Positions 34,625 to 43,772 of a DNA stretch of 64,000 bases are shown here, in pieces. The stretch covers positions 62,001 through 126,000 of the forward strand of contig NZ_BDCI01000036.1 in NCBI RefSeq assembly GCF_001613425.1, given 5' to 3'. Position 1 is the stretch's first letter, and each line of letters starts with the position of its first letter. The notes beneath the pieces were generated by a model. It was not told the DNA's origin. It was given only the letters and a program-made list of their open reading frames with translations, and searched no databases. This DNA comes from Nocardia vulneris (GTDB taxonomy: Bacteria > Actinomycetota > Actinomycetes > Mycobacteriales > Mycobacteriaceae). The translations under genes and the position numbers were made by a program.

Positions 34625-34654
34625 TTGGCATCGCCGCGCCTGAATCTCTACGGT
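34625..34654 (+). promoter_or_regulatory. promoter of the DeoR gene
   Basis: -35 TTGGCA (34625-34630), 18-nt spacer, -10 TACGGT (34649-34654). It leaves a leader of about 65 nt before the ATG at 34726. Confidence 0.6.
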
Positions 34655-34725
34655 CGGCGGGGTGCCTGTGATCAGATTGTCCGCGTGCCAAGTGAAACTG
34701 CAGGTCGCGTGCGAGGTGGTGTGAG

Positions 34726-35517
34726 ATGACGGGACCGACCGACCGCCCGCAACGGTGGAACCGCCTGCTCGAACTGCTCGCCGAATCCGGGCGGCTCTCG
34801 GTGGAGGAGGCCGCCGAGCGACTCGGCGTGTCCTCGGCGACCGTGCGCCGCGACTTCACCGCGCTGGCCGAGCAACAGCTGGCCACCAGGACGCACGGCG
34901 GTGTGGTCGCGACCTCGGTGGCCTACGACCTGCCCGCGCGCTACCGCCAGACCGGCGGCGAGGCCAAACAGCGCATCGCCGAACACGCTGCGTCCCTGGT
35001 GGATCCGCGGGCGGTGATCGCGATGAACGGCGGCACCACGACCACCGCGGTGGCCCGGGCCCTGGCCGGGCGCACCGATCTGGGCATCACCGGTGACGAG
35101 CAGCTGACCATCGTCACCAACGCGCTCAATATCGCGGGGGAGATGGTGCTGCGCCCGCATATGCGCACGGTCGTGCTCGGCGGCGTCGCCCGCCGCGAGT
35201 CCTACGAACTGCACGGGCCCCTCGCCGAACGTGCGCTCGCCGAACTGCGGCTGGACGAGCTCATCCTCGGAGTCAACGCGATCTCCGCCGAGGGCGGCGC
35301 CCAGTGCCGCCATATCGATGAGGCGGGCGTGACCACCGAGATGGTGCGCCGCTCCCGCCACGTCATGGTGGTCGCCACCGCGGACAAACTGGAACGCACC
35401 GCGCTGGCCCGGATCTGCAGCATCGAACAGGTGCAGGTGCTGGTCACCGATACCGACGCCGATCCGATGGCGGTCGCGGCGATCCGCTCGGCGGGAGTGC
35501 GCGTCGACGTGGTGTGA
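34726..35517 (+). CDS. DeoR/GlpR-family sugar-metabolism regulator
   Basis: 263 residues. The N-terminal HTH is RLLELLAESGRLSVEEAAER then LGVSSATVRRDFTALAEQ, and the R-R-D-F/L signature of DeoR proteins is present. The C-terminal DeoRC sensor domain (IAMNGGTTTTAVARALAG; GPLAERALAELRLDELILG) binds a phosphosugar by family. It is the only DeoR protein in the window and, by family, a plausible regulator of the GalNAc-type locus at 19.6-28.3 kb, as AgaR is in enterobacteria. The 6-kb separation makes this only an inference. Confidence 0.87.
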   Translation: MTGPTDRPQRWNRLLELLAESGRLSVEEAAERLGVSSATVRRDFTALAEQQLATRTHGGVVATSVAYDLPARYRQTGGEAKQRIAEHAASLVDPRAVIAMNGGTTTTAVARALAGRTDLGITGDEQLTIVTNALNIAGEMVLRPHMRTVVLGGVARRESYELHGPLAERALAELRLDELILGVNAISAEGGAQCRHIDEAGVTTEMVRRSRHVMVVATADKLERTALARICSIEQVQVLVTDTDADPMAVAAIRSAGVRVDVV

Positions 35518-35684
35518 CTCATCTCGGATCCCCTGACGGACAGCCCGGTGCGCCCTTCGTGCCGGGCTGTTCGTCTGCCCGGGAGCGCGGTGTGCGATTG
35601 TGGCCGATGCCCGTTGACTGGGTCGCTGTGTCTCACTACTGTGAGTGGGACAGCACGTCCCATGTGAGTGGCAGGGAGCCCGCT

Positions 35685-37226
35685 ATGGCCGATGTCGAGA
35701 CCGTCGATTCCGTCGCAGACAAGACGTTGCACCCGCCACGCTGGGCGCCGACCTTCATCCGGTGGCACCGCACGCGGATCGGCTGGCGCGAGTCGATCAA
35801 GCTGTCGCTGGGCATCCTGCCGCGGGTGCGCGACCATACGGTGCTCGACTACGTGACCGCGTTTCCGGGCGAAGACGATGTGATCGTCGCGCGGGTGCCC
35901 TTCAAGAAGTTCGTCGTGGTGCGCAGCCCGGAACTGGCTCGCCATGTCCTGGTGTCGAACCAGAGCAACTACACCAAGAGCCCCGACTACGACATGCTCG
36001 CGGTGGCGTTCGGCCGCGGACTGGTCACCGACCTGAACGACGCACTGTGGCAACGGAATCGACGGCTGGTGCAGCCGATCTTCGCCAAGCGCAACGTCGA
36101 TGGCTTCGCGCCGGTGATGGTCGAGGCCGCGGCCGACGCGGTGGCCCGGATCCGGGGGCTGGCGCAGGGCGACGGCATCGTCGACGTCAACGCCGAAATG
36201 AACCGGCTCACTTTGGATATCACGTCGCGCACGATGTTCGGCACCGATATCACCGGGCCGATGTCGGAGGTCACGCTGTACCGGTTGCTGCGGTTCTTCG
36301 GCCGCGGCTTCATGACCAACGCCAGCTATCCGATCCATTCCGTCGGGACCTGGCTGCACCGGCACGGCAGGCACCGCAACGAGGCCGGGAACTCGCGGCT
36401 GCCGATGCGCATCATGCGGGCGGCGGGCTGGGTGATCGAGCCGCGCAGCATGCGCGATCTGCGCCACGCCGAGCAGGTCGTGGACGGTTTGATCGCCGAC
36501 CACCGCAACGGCCGGATCGACCGCAAAGACAACCTGCTGGCCGCGCTGATCGACGCCGCCGATCCGGAAACCGGCTACAAGTATTCCGATCAGGAGATCC
36601 ACGACGAGCTGATGACGTTCATCGGCGCGGGCATGGAGACCACCGCGACCGCCCTGAGCTGGGTGTGGCAGTTGCTGTCCGAACATCCCGAGGCCAGGGC
36701 CCGGCTGCGCGACGAGGTCACCGCGGTGCTGGGCGGCCGCCCGGCGACCGCCGCCGACCTGGACCGGCTGCCGTGGACCCAGGCCGTCGTCGCCGAGACC
36801 ATGCGGCTGCTGCCGCCCGTCGTCGGCCTGGCGCGCACCGCGAAAGAGCAGGATGTGCTCGGCGGCTACCTGATCAAGCCCGGTACCACGGTGATCACCC
36901 TGATCCACGGCGCGCACCACAGCACCCGGGTGTGGGACCGGCCGGACGAATTCGACCCGAGCCGGTACCTGCCGGAAAACGTGGAGCGCGAACACAAACG
37001 GGCGACCATGCCGTTCGGCGCGGGCAAACGGATGTGTGTCGCTTCGGGTTTCGCGAATATGGAGGCCGCGCTGGTGGTCGCCACCTTCGCCCAGCACCTG
37101 GAGTTCGACGCGGTATCGGATACCCGGATCCGGCGCCAGATCTCGTTCACCGGCGGGCCCGACGGGCCGCTGCCCATGCGTCCGCGGTTCCTGCCGGAAC
37201 TGGAGCGGGCGGACACCGCCGTATAG
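35685..37226 (+). CDS. cytochrome P450
   Basis: 513 residues from the ATG at 35685. The I-helix oxygen-activation motif is TFIGAGMETTATAL, the ExxR motif lies in AETMRLLPP, and the heme loop is MPFGAGKRMCVASGFANMEA with the thiolate ligand Cys451; the usual Gly two after Cys is Ala. The N terminus lacks a membrane anchor, so it is a soluble class I enzyme needing ferredoxin and reductase, not encoded nearby. The length and FxxGxKRMC pattern resemble CYP families close to fatty-acid or alkane hydroxylases. A leaderless TetR gene follows 8 nt later. Confidence 0.9.
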   Translation: MADVETVDSVADKTLHPPRWAPTFIRWHRTRIGWRESIKLSLGILPRVRDHTVLDYVTAFPGEDDVIVARVPFKKFVVVRSPELARHVLVSNQSNYTKSPDYDMLAVAFGRGLVTDLNDALWQRNRRLVQPIFAKRNVDGFAPVMVEAAADAVARIRGLAQGDGIVDVNAEMNRLTLDITSRTMFGTDITGPMSEVTLYRLLRFFGRGFMTNASYPIHSVGTWLHRHGRHRNEAGNSRLPMRIMRAAGWVIEPRSMRDLRHAEQVVDGLIADHRNGRIDRKDNLLAALIDAADPETGYKYSDQEIHDELMTFIGAGMETTATALSWVWQLLSEHPEARARLRDEVTAVLGGRPATAADLDRLPWTQAVVAETMRLLPPVVGLARTAKEQDVLGGYLIKPGTTVITLIHGAHHSTRVWDRPDEFDPSRYLPENVEREHKRATMPFGAGKRMCVASGFANMEAALVVATFAQHLEFDAVSDTRIRRQISFTGGPDGPLPMRPRFLPELERADTAV

Positions 37227-37234
37227 TCGGACTG

Positions 37235-37969
37235 GTGAAACCGCCCGCCAGCATGCGTACCCATCGCAGGCGCGGGGGCGGACAGCGCTGGCGGGAGCAC
37301 AACTCGAATCGCCAGGCGCAGATCCTCGAGGCGGCCGTGGCGCTGATCGAGGACAACGATCCGCACGTCGAGGTCTCCATCCAGCAGATCGCCGAGCGCG
37401 CCGGGCTGGCCCGCTCGGTGGTCTACCGGCAGTTCGACAACCGGGACGATCTGGACTCCCGGGTGCGCGAGTACATCCTCGAGAAGTACGTGGCCGAGGT
37501 CGAGGCGGTGCTCGTGCTCGACCCGGCCAAGACGCTCGAGCAGATCATCTTCGAGGCGATGCGGACCGTGGTGCACTGGGCGGCGGCGCATCCGAAGCTG
37601 TATCAGTACGGCCAGAGCGGTTCCGTGCACGGGCACGCCGCGGGCGAGACCAGCCTCACCATCGGCAGGCACCGGGTCGCGGAAACGCTGTGGGAGAAGT
37701 TCGCCGCGGGCAGCGCGCTGCTCGGCATCGAGGTCGCCGAGTATCGGCCGGTGGTGTACGGGGTGGTCGGGCTGGTCGAGGGCATCGTCACCCAGTACAT
37801 CGGCACGCCGGCCGCCGAACGCCCCGACCAGGAGACCATCGCCCGGCTGCTCACCGCGTCGGCCTGGCACCTCTACGCGGGCCACGCCGCCGACCGCGGC
37901 TACCGCTTCGAGCGCACCGCCACCATCTCCGACACCTTCGCGGTCATCCTCGCCGCCGGCGCGGACTGA
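37235..37969 (+). CDS. TetR-family regulator linked to the P450
   Basis: 244 residues from the GTG at 37235; TATAGT (37222-37227) ends 7 nt upstream, so it has its own leaderless promoter inside the P450 3' end. A basic N-terminal tail is followed by the HTH (DNDPHVEVSIQQIAERAGLA, RSVVYRQFDNRDDLDSRV) and a TetR_C domain with HPKLYQYGQSG, a feature of TetRs common in mycolata. It probably regulates the P450 gene just upstream, but no clear operator was found at the P450 start. Confidence 0.85.
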   Translation: MKPPASMRTHRRRGGGQRWREHNSNRQAQILEAAVALIEDNDPHVEVSIQQIAERAGLARSVVYRQFDNRDDLDSRVREYILEKYVAEVEAVLVLDPAKTLEQIIFEAMRTVVHWAAAHPKLYQYGQSGSVHGHAAGETSLTIGRHRVAETLWEKFAAGSALLGIEVAEYRPVVYGVVGLVEGIVTQYIGTPAAERPDQETIARLLTASAWHLYAGHAADRGYRFERTATISDTFAVILAAGAD

Positions 37970-38054
37970 AACCAGCCGCACCCCTTCTGTTTTCCCGCAC
38001 CCGTAACACGCTGCGAAAACGGGTGCGCGAAGTTGGAAAGGGTGCGACTGCGGC

Positions 38055-38855
38055 TCACTGGCAGCAGGTCGACGCGCAGCACGACGCCGCGGCGGGCTCG
38101 GTCGCCGGCTTGACGGCCTTGATGATCGCCGAATGCATGCCGTCGGCCACCTCGTGGGTGGCGGTCAGCTCGATCTCGGTGAATCCTGCCGCGGCCAAGT
38201 GGTTTCGGTATTCGGTGAAGGACAGTGCGCCCGCGATGCAGCCGACATAGTCGCCACGTTCGGCCCGCTGCGCGGCGCTCAGCTCGTCCGCTGCCACGAC
38301 ATCGGCGATGCCGATGCGTCCGCCCGCGGTGAGCACCCGCGCCATCTCGGCGAACACCGCGGGCTTGTCGACCGACAGGTTGATCACGCAGTTGGAGATC
38401 ACCACGTCGATGCTGTCGGCGGGCAAGGGGATCGCCTCGATATGTCCCTTCAGGAATTCCACGTTCGACACTTCGGCCTGCGCGGCGTTCGCCAGCGCGA
38501 GCGCCAGCATCTCCTCGGTCATGTCCAGGCCGTAGGCCTTGCCGGTAGGGCCGACCCGGCGGGCGGAGAGCAGCACGTCGATGCCGCCGCCGGAACCCAG
38601 ATCCAGCACCCGTTCGCCGGCACGGAGTTCGGCGACCGCGGTCGGGTTGCCGCAGCCGAGCGAGGCGGCCGCGGCCTGAACGGGGAGCTGGTCCCGGTCG
38701 GTCGCGCCGTACAGGCTCGCACCGAAGTGCTGGTCGACGGCGATCGGGTCGGCGCCGCAACAGTCCTCGGCCGTCCCGCCGGTGGTCACCGTCTGTGCGG
38801 CCTGGGCGTAGCGGGCGCGCACGGTCTCCCGGAGTTCCTCGCGCTGATCGGTCAT
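38055..38855 (-). CDS. arsM: arsenite methyltransferase
   Basis: 266 residues. The SAM-binding loop is VLDLGSGGGIDVLLSARRVG. The three cysteines that bind As(III) in ArsM are matched by SLGCGNPTA, VISNCVINLS and DYVGCIAGALSF. A Cys pair also occurs near the N terminus (EDCCGAD) and two at the C terminus (SCCASTCCQ), which could help capture metal. It converts arsenite to methylated, partly volatile forms. The ATG at 38855 has AGGAAG upstream. It is divergent from an arsR gene across a 26-bp palindrome. No arsenite pump or reductase is in the window. Confidence 0.92.
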   Translation of the reverse strand: MTDQREELRETVRARYAQAAQTVTTGGTAEDCCGADPIAVDQHFGASLYGATDRDQLPVQAAAASLGCGNPTAVAELRAGERVLDLGSGGGIDVLLSARRVGPTGKAYGLDMTEEMLALALANAAQAEVSNVEFLKGHIEAIPLPADSIDVVISNCVINLSVDKPAVFAEMARVLTAGGRIGIADVVAADELSAAQRAERGDYVGCIAGALSFTEYRNHLAAAGFTEIELTATHEVADGMHSAIIKAVKPATEPAAASCCASTCCQ

Positions 38856-38906
38856 GACATCACTTCCTGACTGGTCGGGCCCGACCGAGAACAGGCCTTC
38901 GACCGG

Positions 38907-38932
38907 GTTGTATCGATAACTATCGATACAAC
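38907..38932. promoter_or_regulatory. ArsR operator palindrome
   Basis: GTTGTATCGATA (38907-38918), 2-bp spacer, TATCGATACAAC (38921-38932): a perfect dyad of 12-bp arms in the arsM/arsR divergence, with the A+T-rich character of ArsR/SmtB operators. A second, imperfect dyad (GATAGATATCTGTC, 38945-38958) lies closer to arsR. Confidence 0.85.
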
Positions 38933-38969
38933 ATTGCGCCCTTGGATAGATATCTGTCAATATAGATGT

Positions 38970-39341
38970 GTGTCGAAACAGGATCTGCCGGTGTACGCCC
39001 CCGCCGATTGCTGCGCCGCGCTGACCTCGCCGCTGAGTCAGGAGACCGCGGGCGAGCTGGCCGGCGCGTTCAAAGCGCTGGCCGACCCGGTCCGGCTGCG
39101 CCTGCTCTCCCTGATCGCGACCCGGGCGGGCGAGGAGGTCTGCGTCTGCGAACTCACGCCGCAGTTCGACCTGTCCCAGCCCACCATCTCCCACCACTTG
39201 AAGGTGCTGCGCGCAGCGGGCCTGATCGATTGCGAACGCCGGGGCACCTGGGTGTACTACTGGGTGATTCCCACAGCGCTACAGCGACTTTCCGCGGTCT
39301 TGCGCCCCGCCGGCGACGCCCGGGTACCGGCCCGCCCGTAG
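38970..39341 (+). CDS. arsR: ArsR-family metalloregulator
   Basis: 123 residues from the GTG at 38970. The winged HTH is visible as ALADPVRLRLLSLIA, then FDLSQPTISHHLKVLRAAGL and RRGTWVYYWV. The metal site of ArsR type is EEVCVCEL at the start of the DNA-binding helix; an additional CC lies near the N terminus (PADCCAAL). It should leave DNA on binding As(III) and derepress arsM and itself. The start follows an A+T-rich stretch (TATAGAT at 38961-38967), so the transcript has little or no leader. Confidence 0.92.
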   Translation: MSKQDLPVYAPADCCAALTSPLSQETAGELAGAFKALADPVRLRLLSLIATRAGEEVCVCELTPQFDLSQPTISHHLKVLRAAGLIDCERRGTWVYYWVIPTALQRLSAVLRPAGDARVPARP

Positions 39342-39586
39342 CCGAACCCGCCCCGAACAACCCGAGCCCGGCTCGCTGATCGACGCGCCCAGATCGAGCC
39401 GAACGGTGTGCAGCGCGGTCGTCACCTCCAGAGGTTCGTCAGTACCTACCGGCGCCGCGCCGATTCATCGGCGTGCGCAGATGCGATTTCGCAACCATGT
39501 CACTGACGCTCAGCGGGCCCAGAGTTCGGCAGGATCACGAAGCGGGACGGGTGAATGCTCGATCATCCTTGTGACGGAGGCGACCT

Positions 39587-40279
39587 GTGCGGCAGCGGTT
39601 GGCAATTCTGGTCGGCATAGTGTGCGTGCTCGGGTCGTTCGCGCCGCTTGCGGCGGCACCCGCGGCGGCCGCGGCGCAGTGCCTGGTCACCAGCGACGAG
39701 TTCGCGGCGGCGGTGACGAAAGCCGGTGACTATCCGGCGCCGACGGCGGAGCAATACAACAGCATGTGCGCGCACCTGCCCAGCGGTGCGATCACGAGCC
39801 GGGAAACCTTCGCCCAGTTTCTGGCGCAGGTGATCTTCGAATCGGACGGGCTACGCAACAGGCGCGAATACCGCTGCGTCGCAGACAATTGCGCCGACGA
39901 TTACAAGAACCCCGAGACCGATGTGCCGGGGCAGTACTACTATCCCCGCGGCTATCTGCCGATCACCGGTTCGCCGATGTACTCGGCGGCTTCGAAAGCG
40001 CTCTTCGGCGACAATCGTTTGGTCGAAGACGCCGATTCGGTGGCCAGAGACGAGGACATCGCCTGGCAGACGGCATTCTGGTTCTGGAAGACGCAGGTCA
40101 CGACGGCCGACGGGTACGGCACGGCTTTCGGCGTCTCCACCAAGGTCCTCAATGGCGGCATCGAGTGTGTTCGGCCGGACGGCAGCCATGCCGCACGGCA
40201 GCGCTACGAGATCTACGGCCTGGTCAGGTCGGCCCTCGAACTTCCGGGCCCGGGCGACGAGCGGGGCTGCTACAACTGA
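39587..40279 (+). CDS. secreted GH19 (chitinase/lysozyme-like) protein
   Basis: 230 residues, GTG start with GGAGG 8 nt upstream. A Sec signal (LAILVGIVCVLGSFAPLAAA) is followed by a GH19-like fold: SRETFAQFLAQVIFESDGL with the candidate catalytic Glu85, REYRC with Glu94, QYYYPRGYLPITG (the Y-x-GRGxxQLT region, altered), IAWQTAFWFW and VLNGGIEC. Several usual substrate residues differ from plant-type chitinases, so it may act on fungal wall material or be a binding protein. Its stop overlaps the convergent pnuC stop by 10 bp. Confidence 0.75.
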   Translation: MRQRLAILVGIVCVLGSFAPLAAAPAAAAAQCLVTSDEFAAAVTKAGDYPAPTAEQYNSMCAHLPSGAITSRETFAQFLAQVIFESDGLRNRREYRCVADNCADDYKNPETDVPGQYYYPRGYLPITGSPMYSAASKALFGDNRLVEDADSVARDEDIAWQTAFWFWKTQVTTADGYGTAFGVSTKVLNGGIECVRPDGSHAARQRYEIYGLVRSALELPGPGDERGCYN

Positions 40280-40989
40280 GCCGATGGCACCGGTACGGCG
40301 GCCGGGGTGGTGGGGCGCATGCTGCGCATCCAGACGACGAAACCCCAGGCGACGAAGCCCGCGTAGATGAAGTACAGGGTGGCCGAGGGGTAGTAGCCCG
40401 CCTTCACCAGCAGCGGGATGCCGACGATGTCGACGGCGATCCAGATCAGCCAGAACTCGGCGAGACCGCGGGCCATGCCGTAGGTGGCCAGCACCGACCC
40501 GGTGAAGATCCAGGCCTCCGCCCACGGACCGTAGGAGCCGATCGCGGCGAACAGTTGCGCGAACGCGGCGGTGCCGACGAGCATCGCCACCACCAGGACC
40601 AAGCGTTCCCGGTTGCTCGCCCAGCGTGGATCGACGCCGCGGTGCTCCAGCCCGGTCTCGATCTTGGCGTGCCGATACCAGCTCCACCAGCCGTACACGC
40701 TGACCGCGATGAACATCAGCTGCCGCCCGGCCTGCCCCGCCATGTTCAGGTGCTGCGGAGTGTTGAAGACCCCACCGACGAACACGGTGAACAGCAGCGT
40801 GTTGCCCGCGATGCCGATCGGCCACGCCCATACCCGCCGACGCATCCCGCCGATCGCGGAGGCGAGGCCGAAGCCGTTGCCGATCACTTCGCGCCAGAGG
40901 ATCTCCGAGCCGGCGATGTGCAGCTTGGCGTCGAGCAACGTGAGGAGCGGGTTCACCTGTCGTACAACCAGCGCGCCGACCGATCCCAT
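40270..40989 (-). CDS. pnuC: PnuC-type nicotinamide/nicotinamide riboside transporter
   Basis: 239 residues, about 7 membrane helices. The N-terminal EILWREVIGNGFGLASAIGG and central QLMFIAVSVYGWWSWYR carry the PnuC pattern, including the WxW substrate-site residues, and IWIAVDIVGIPLLVKAGYYP matches the second half. Members facilitate diffusion of nicotinamide riboside or related vitamins. The ATG at 40989 has a poor ribosome site, so a later start near the conserved WREV is possible. It lies 34 nt after the P450 stop and may be cotranscribed with it. Confidence 0.85.
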   Translation of the reverse strand: MGSVGALVVRQVNPLLTLLDAKLHIAGSEILWREVIGNGFGLASAIGGMRRRVWAWPIGIAGNTLLFTVFVGGVFNTPQHLNMAGQAGRQLMFIAVSVYGWWSWYRHAKIETGLEHRGVDPRWASNRERLVLVVAMLVGTAAFAQLFAAIGSYGPWAEAWIFTGSVLATYGMARGLAEFWLIWIAVDIVGIPLLVKAGYYPSATLYFIYAGFVAWGFVVWMRSMRPTTPAAVPVPSAQL

Positions 40990-41023
40990 CCACGGCCCGG
41001 ATATCGGCTCGCGCGGATTCGAA

Positions 41024-42412
41024 TCATGGTCGCGGCCCGCGCGCATGCAGGGTGACCGGGAGCGCCGACGGGGAGAGCACGAAATCGTTGTTCGACGCGC
41101 GCACCCGGTACTTGGGGTCTGGTTCGGGCCGCCAGCGGGCGAGCAGCGCCGCCGAGGCCAAGGTGATCTCCAGCAACGCGAAGTGGTCGCCGAGGCAGCG
41201 CCGCCTGCCGACGCCGAAGGACAGGTTGGCTTTCTTGTCGATATCGCCGGCACGCTCGGGCGACCAGCGATCGGGGTCGAAGGCGTCCGGGTCGGCGAAA
41301 TAGCGGCTGTCGTGCTGAACCATGTAGGGGCTGAACATGATTGCCGCGCCGTCGGGGATGGTGAGCCCGCCGATGGTGAGGTCGCCGTCGGCGGTGCCCG
41401 CGCTGATCCACGGACCCCAGAACCGGAGTACCTCTGCCACAACCTGTTTCAGGTACGGCAGCGCGTTGATATGTTCCGCGCGCACCGGGCCGGCGCCGAC
41501 CACGGTGTCGAGTTCGGCGTACAGGCGCTCGGCGATCTCGGGTCGGTGCATCACCTCGTGCCACAGCCACCCGGTGAGCGACGCCATCGAGCCGACACCG
41601 CCGGCCAGCATCAGGATGGCCTCGTCGATGATGTGCTCGTCGGACAGTCGCGCGCCGGTCTCGCTGTCGGTGTGCCGGATCAGCGCCGACACCACATCGT
41701 GGAAATCCTCGTCGCGGCGGCGGTATTCGGCCACCACCTCGCCGATCGCGCCCCGCAGGTGCCGGGCCTTGCGCCGCCACCGCCAGTTCGCGAGCAGGCG
41801 GAGCCGGCGCAGCTGCGGCGGCAGCGCGGTGCGCAGGATGACCTGACTGAGCAGCCACGGCACGTTGTCCCGGATCTCGCGGCGCGCGGCATCGCTGAAT
41901 TCGGCGGTGAACAGGGTCGAGGACACGGTGTCGAGCACCAAGCCGTGCGCCTCTTTCATCAGGTTCACCCGCCCGCCCGCGGGGAGCCCGGCCGACCACC
42001 GCTCGGCGATGTCGGCGGCCGCCCGCGTGTACTCGGCGAGCCTGCTCTGCCGCAGTGCGGGTGCGATCATGCGGCGGCGCAGCTTGTGTTCCGCGCCGCG
42101 CAGCACGTTCACCGAGCCGCCCGCGATGTCCTTGATCGCCTCGCGCAGGTCTTCCCGATTGAGTTCGCCGTCGCCGAGCCCGGCCTCGCGGACCAGGTCC
42201 GGCGTGGTCAGCAGGTAGCCGGTCTGGTTGCCGAAGTAGATGCGCACGATCGGCCCGAGCGCGGGCAGCGACGTGACGAAACCCGGCGCGTCGCGCAATG
42301 CGCGCAGGCCGTGCCCGACCAGCGGGAGGCGGCCGGGTGCGGTGGGTACTTCCGCCAGCGAACGCGGTAGCACCATTTCGGGTGGGTAGTCCGTCGGCTC
42401 GGCAGTGTGCAC
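41024..42412 (-). CDS. cytochrome P450 with an atypical I-helix
   Basis: 462 residues from the GTG at 42412, 6 nt after a TACCGT -10; an ATG 12 codons later is the alternative. The heme loop is LSFGVGRRRCLGDHFALLE with Cys406, and the ExxR is EVLRFWGPW. The I-helix reads MLAGGVGSMASLTGW: where the acid-alcohol pair (D/E-T) normally sits it has Gly-Ser, so the proton-relay chemistry may differ. It is soluble and needs external electron partners. The divergent glycosyltransferase and ABC-2 permease suggest a hydroxylate-glycosylate-export unit for a small lipophilic product. Confidence 0.88.
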   Translation of the reverse strand: MHTAEPTDYPPEMVLPRSLAEVPTAPGRLPLVGHGLRALRDAPGFVTSLPALGPIVRIYFGNQTGYLLTTPDLVREAGLGDGELNREDLREAIKDIAGGSVNVLRGAEHKLRRRMIAPALRQSRLAEYTRAAADIAERWSAGLPAGGRVNLMKEAHGLVLDTVSSTLFTAEFSDAARREIRDNVPWLLSQVILRTALPPQLRRLRLLANWRWRRKARHLRGAIGEVVAEYRRRDEDFHDVVSALIRHTDSETGARLSDEHIIDEAILMLAGGVGSMASLTGWLWHEVMHRPEIAERLYAELDTVVGAGPVRAEHINALPYLKQVVAEVLRFWGPWISAGTADGDLTIGGLTIPDGAAIMFSPYMVQHDSRYFADPDAFDPDRWSPERAGDIDKKANLSFGVGRRRCLGDHFALLEITLASAALLARWRPEPDPKYRVRASNNDFVLSPSALPVTLHARGPRP

Positions 42413-42494
42413 AATTGCACGGTACCCACGCGAACGCTCTGCTGTAGAGCCCACAGTTCTCCCGACTGCCCATCGCACGCGGAAAGAAGCGCCC

Positions 42495-43772
42495 TTGAGA
42501 ATCGCGATCCCACTGACCGGAACCCGTGGTGATGTCCAGCCGGTGGTGGCGCTCGGGCTCGAATTGCGCCGGCGCGGCCACGACGTGCTGCTCGGTGCGC
42601 CGCCCAACCTGGTCGGCTTCGTCACCGACGCCGGGCTCGCCGCGGTGCCGTGCGGTCCGGATGTGCAGCAGCTCTACAGCTCGGACGAGGGCCAGCGGGC
42701 GCTGGCCGCGGGTAACACGCTGCGGCTGATGCAGCTGGTGGCCAAGCAGATGTCCGGCTACGCCCAGCAGATGAACCAGGAGGTCATCGACGTCTGCGCG
42801 GGTGCGGATCTGATCGTCGCGAGCACCGTCACCGAGGACCGCGCGAGTTCGGTCGCCGAGGCGATGGGGGTGCCGCTGGTGAGCCTGCACTATTTTCCGT
42901 GCCGCAGTACCAGCGTGTATCCGTTCCCGGGCGCGCTTCCGCCGCACTGGAATCCGCCCGCATTGGTCAACCGGGCCACCTGGGCGCTGGCCGAGAATCT
43001 GCGGCGGGTGGTGTTCATGCGCTACCTCAACGACCTGCGCACGACCCTGGGCCTGCCCAAATCGCGGGCCGGTACGGCCGCGGTACTGGACCGCGCGCAG
43101 GTTCCGGAGATCCAGATCTACGACCCCGCACTGGTGCCGGGGCTGCCGGAGGAATGGGGCGCGCGCAGGCCGTTCACCGGCTTCCTGACCCTCGACGAGG
43201 CGACCAGGGCCGCGGTCGGTGATCTGGCGGGCGATCACGCGAGCATCCTGTCCTGGATCGAGGCGGGCGAGGCGCCGGTGTTCTTCGGGTTCGGCAGCAT
43301 GCCGATCCGGGACACCGCCGCCGTGCTCGCGATGGCCACCGAGGTCGCCGCCCGGCTCAGCGTGCGCGCGCTGGTGAGCGCGGGCTGGAGCGACCTCGAT
43401 GTCGCGGCGGCGCAAGCCGGCCCGGAGGTGAAGGTGGTCGGCCCGTTCGCGCACGACGTGGTCTTCCCGCACTGCGTCGCGGCCGTGCATCACGGCGGCA
43501 TCGGAACGCTGTTCGAGAGCTTGCGTGCGGGCCTGCCGACCCTGGTGTGCTCGGTATCGTTCGAGCAGCCGATGTGGGGCGGCCAGGTCGAACGGCTCGG
43601 TGTCGGTGCGCATCTGAAGTTCACCCAGCTCACCACGGATCGACTCGAACAGGGCGTGGCTGCGCTGCTCACCACCGAACGTCGTTCCCGGGCAGCGGAA
43701 TTCGCGCGCACCCTGCGTACCGAGGGAGCGAGCGCCTACGCCGCGGACCTGGTCGAGGCTGCCGCCCGGTGA
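42495..43772 (+). CDS. GT1-family (UGT/MGT-like) glycosyltransferase
   Basis: 425 residues with a TTG start after GGAAAGAAG. The N-terminal RIAIPLTGTRGDVQPVVALG loop and the C-terminal nucleotide-sugar motif VHHGGIGTLFESLRAGLPTL followed by SFEQPMWG are the hallmarks of sterol/macrolide-type GT-B glycosyltransferases. Here the usual TSxxxGD reads TGTRGD, as in sterol glucosyltransferase-like proteins. The acceptor is likely a hydroxylated lipid or natural product. It overlaps the ABC-2 permease by 4 bp (GTGA), so the two are translated together. Confidence 0.9.
   Translation: MRIAIPLTGTRGDVQPVVALGLELRRRGHDVLLGAPPNLVGFVTDAGLAAVPCGPDVQQLYSSDEGQRALAAGNTLRLMQLVAKQMSGYAQQMNQEVIDVCAGADLIVASTVTEDRASSVAEAMGVPLVSLHYFPCRSTSVYPFPGALPPHWNPPALVNRATWALAENLRRVVFMRYLNDLRTTLGLPKSRAGTAAVLDRAQVPEIQIYDPALVPGLPEEWGARRPFTGFLTLDEATRAAVGDLAGDHASILSWIEAGEAPVFFGFGSMPIRDTAAVLAMATEVAARLSVRALVSAGWSDLDVAAAQAGPEVKVVGPFAHDVVFPHCVAAVHHGGIGTLFESLRAGLPTLVCSVSFEQPMWGGQVERLGVGAHLKFTQLTTDRLEQGVAALLTTERRSRAAEFARTLRTEGASAYAADLVEAAAR

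Noticed and set aside
25176..34679. TGATCA(A)GAT-type sequence present both in the amino-sugar divergent promoter (25176-25186) and before deoR (34669-34679)
   Set aside because: The match needs a gap and covers about 10 bases; likely chance, so it was not used to assign DeoR to the locus.
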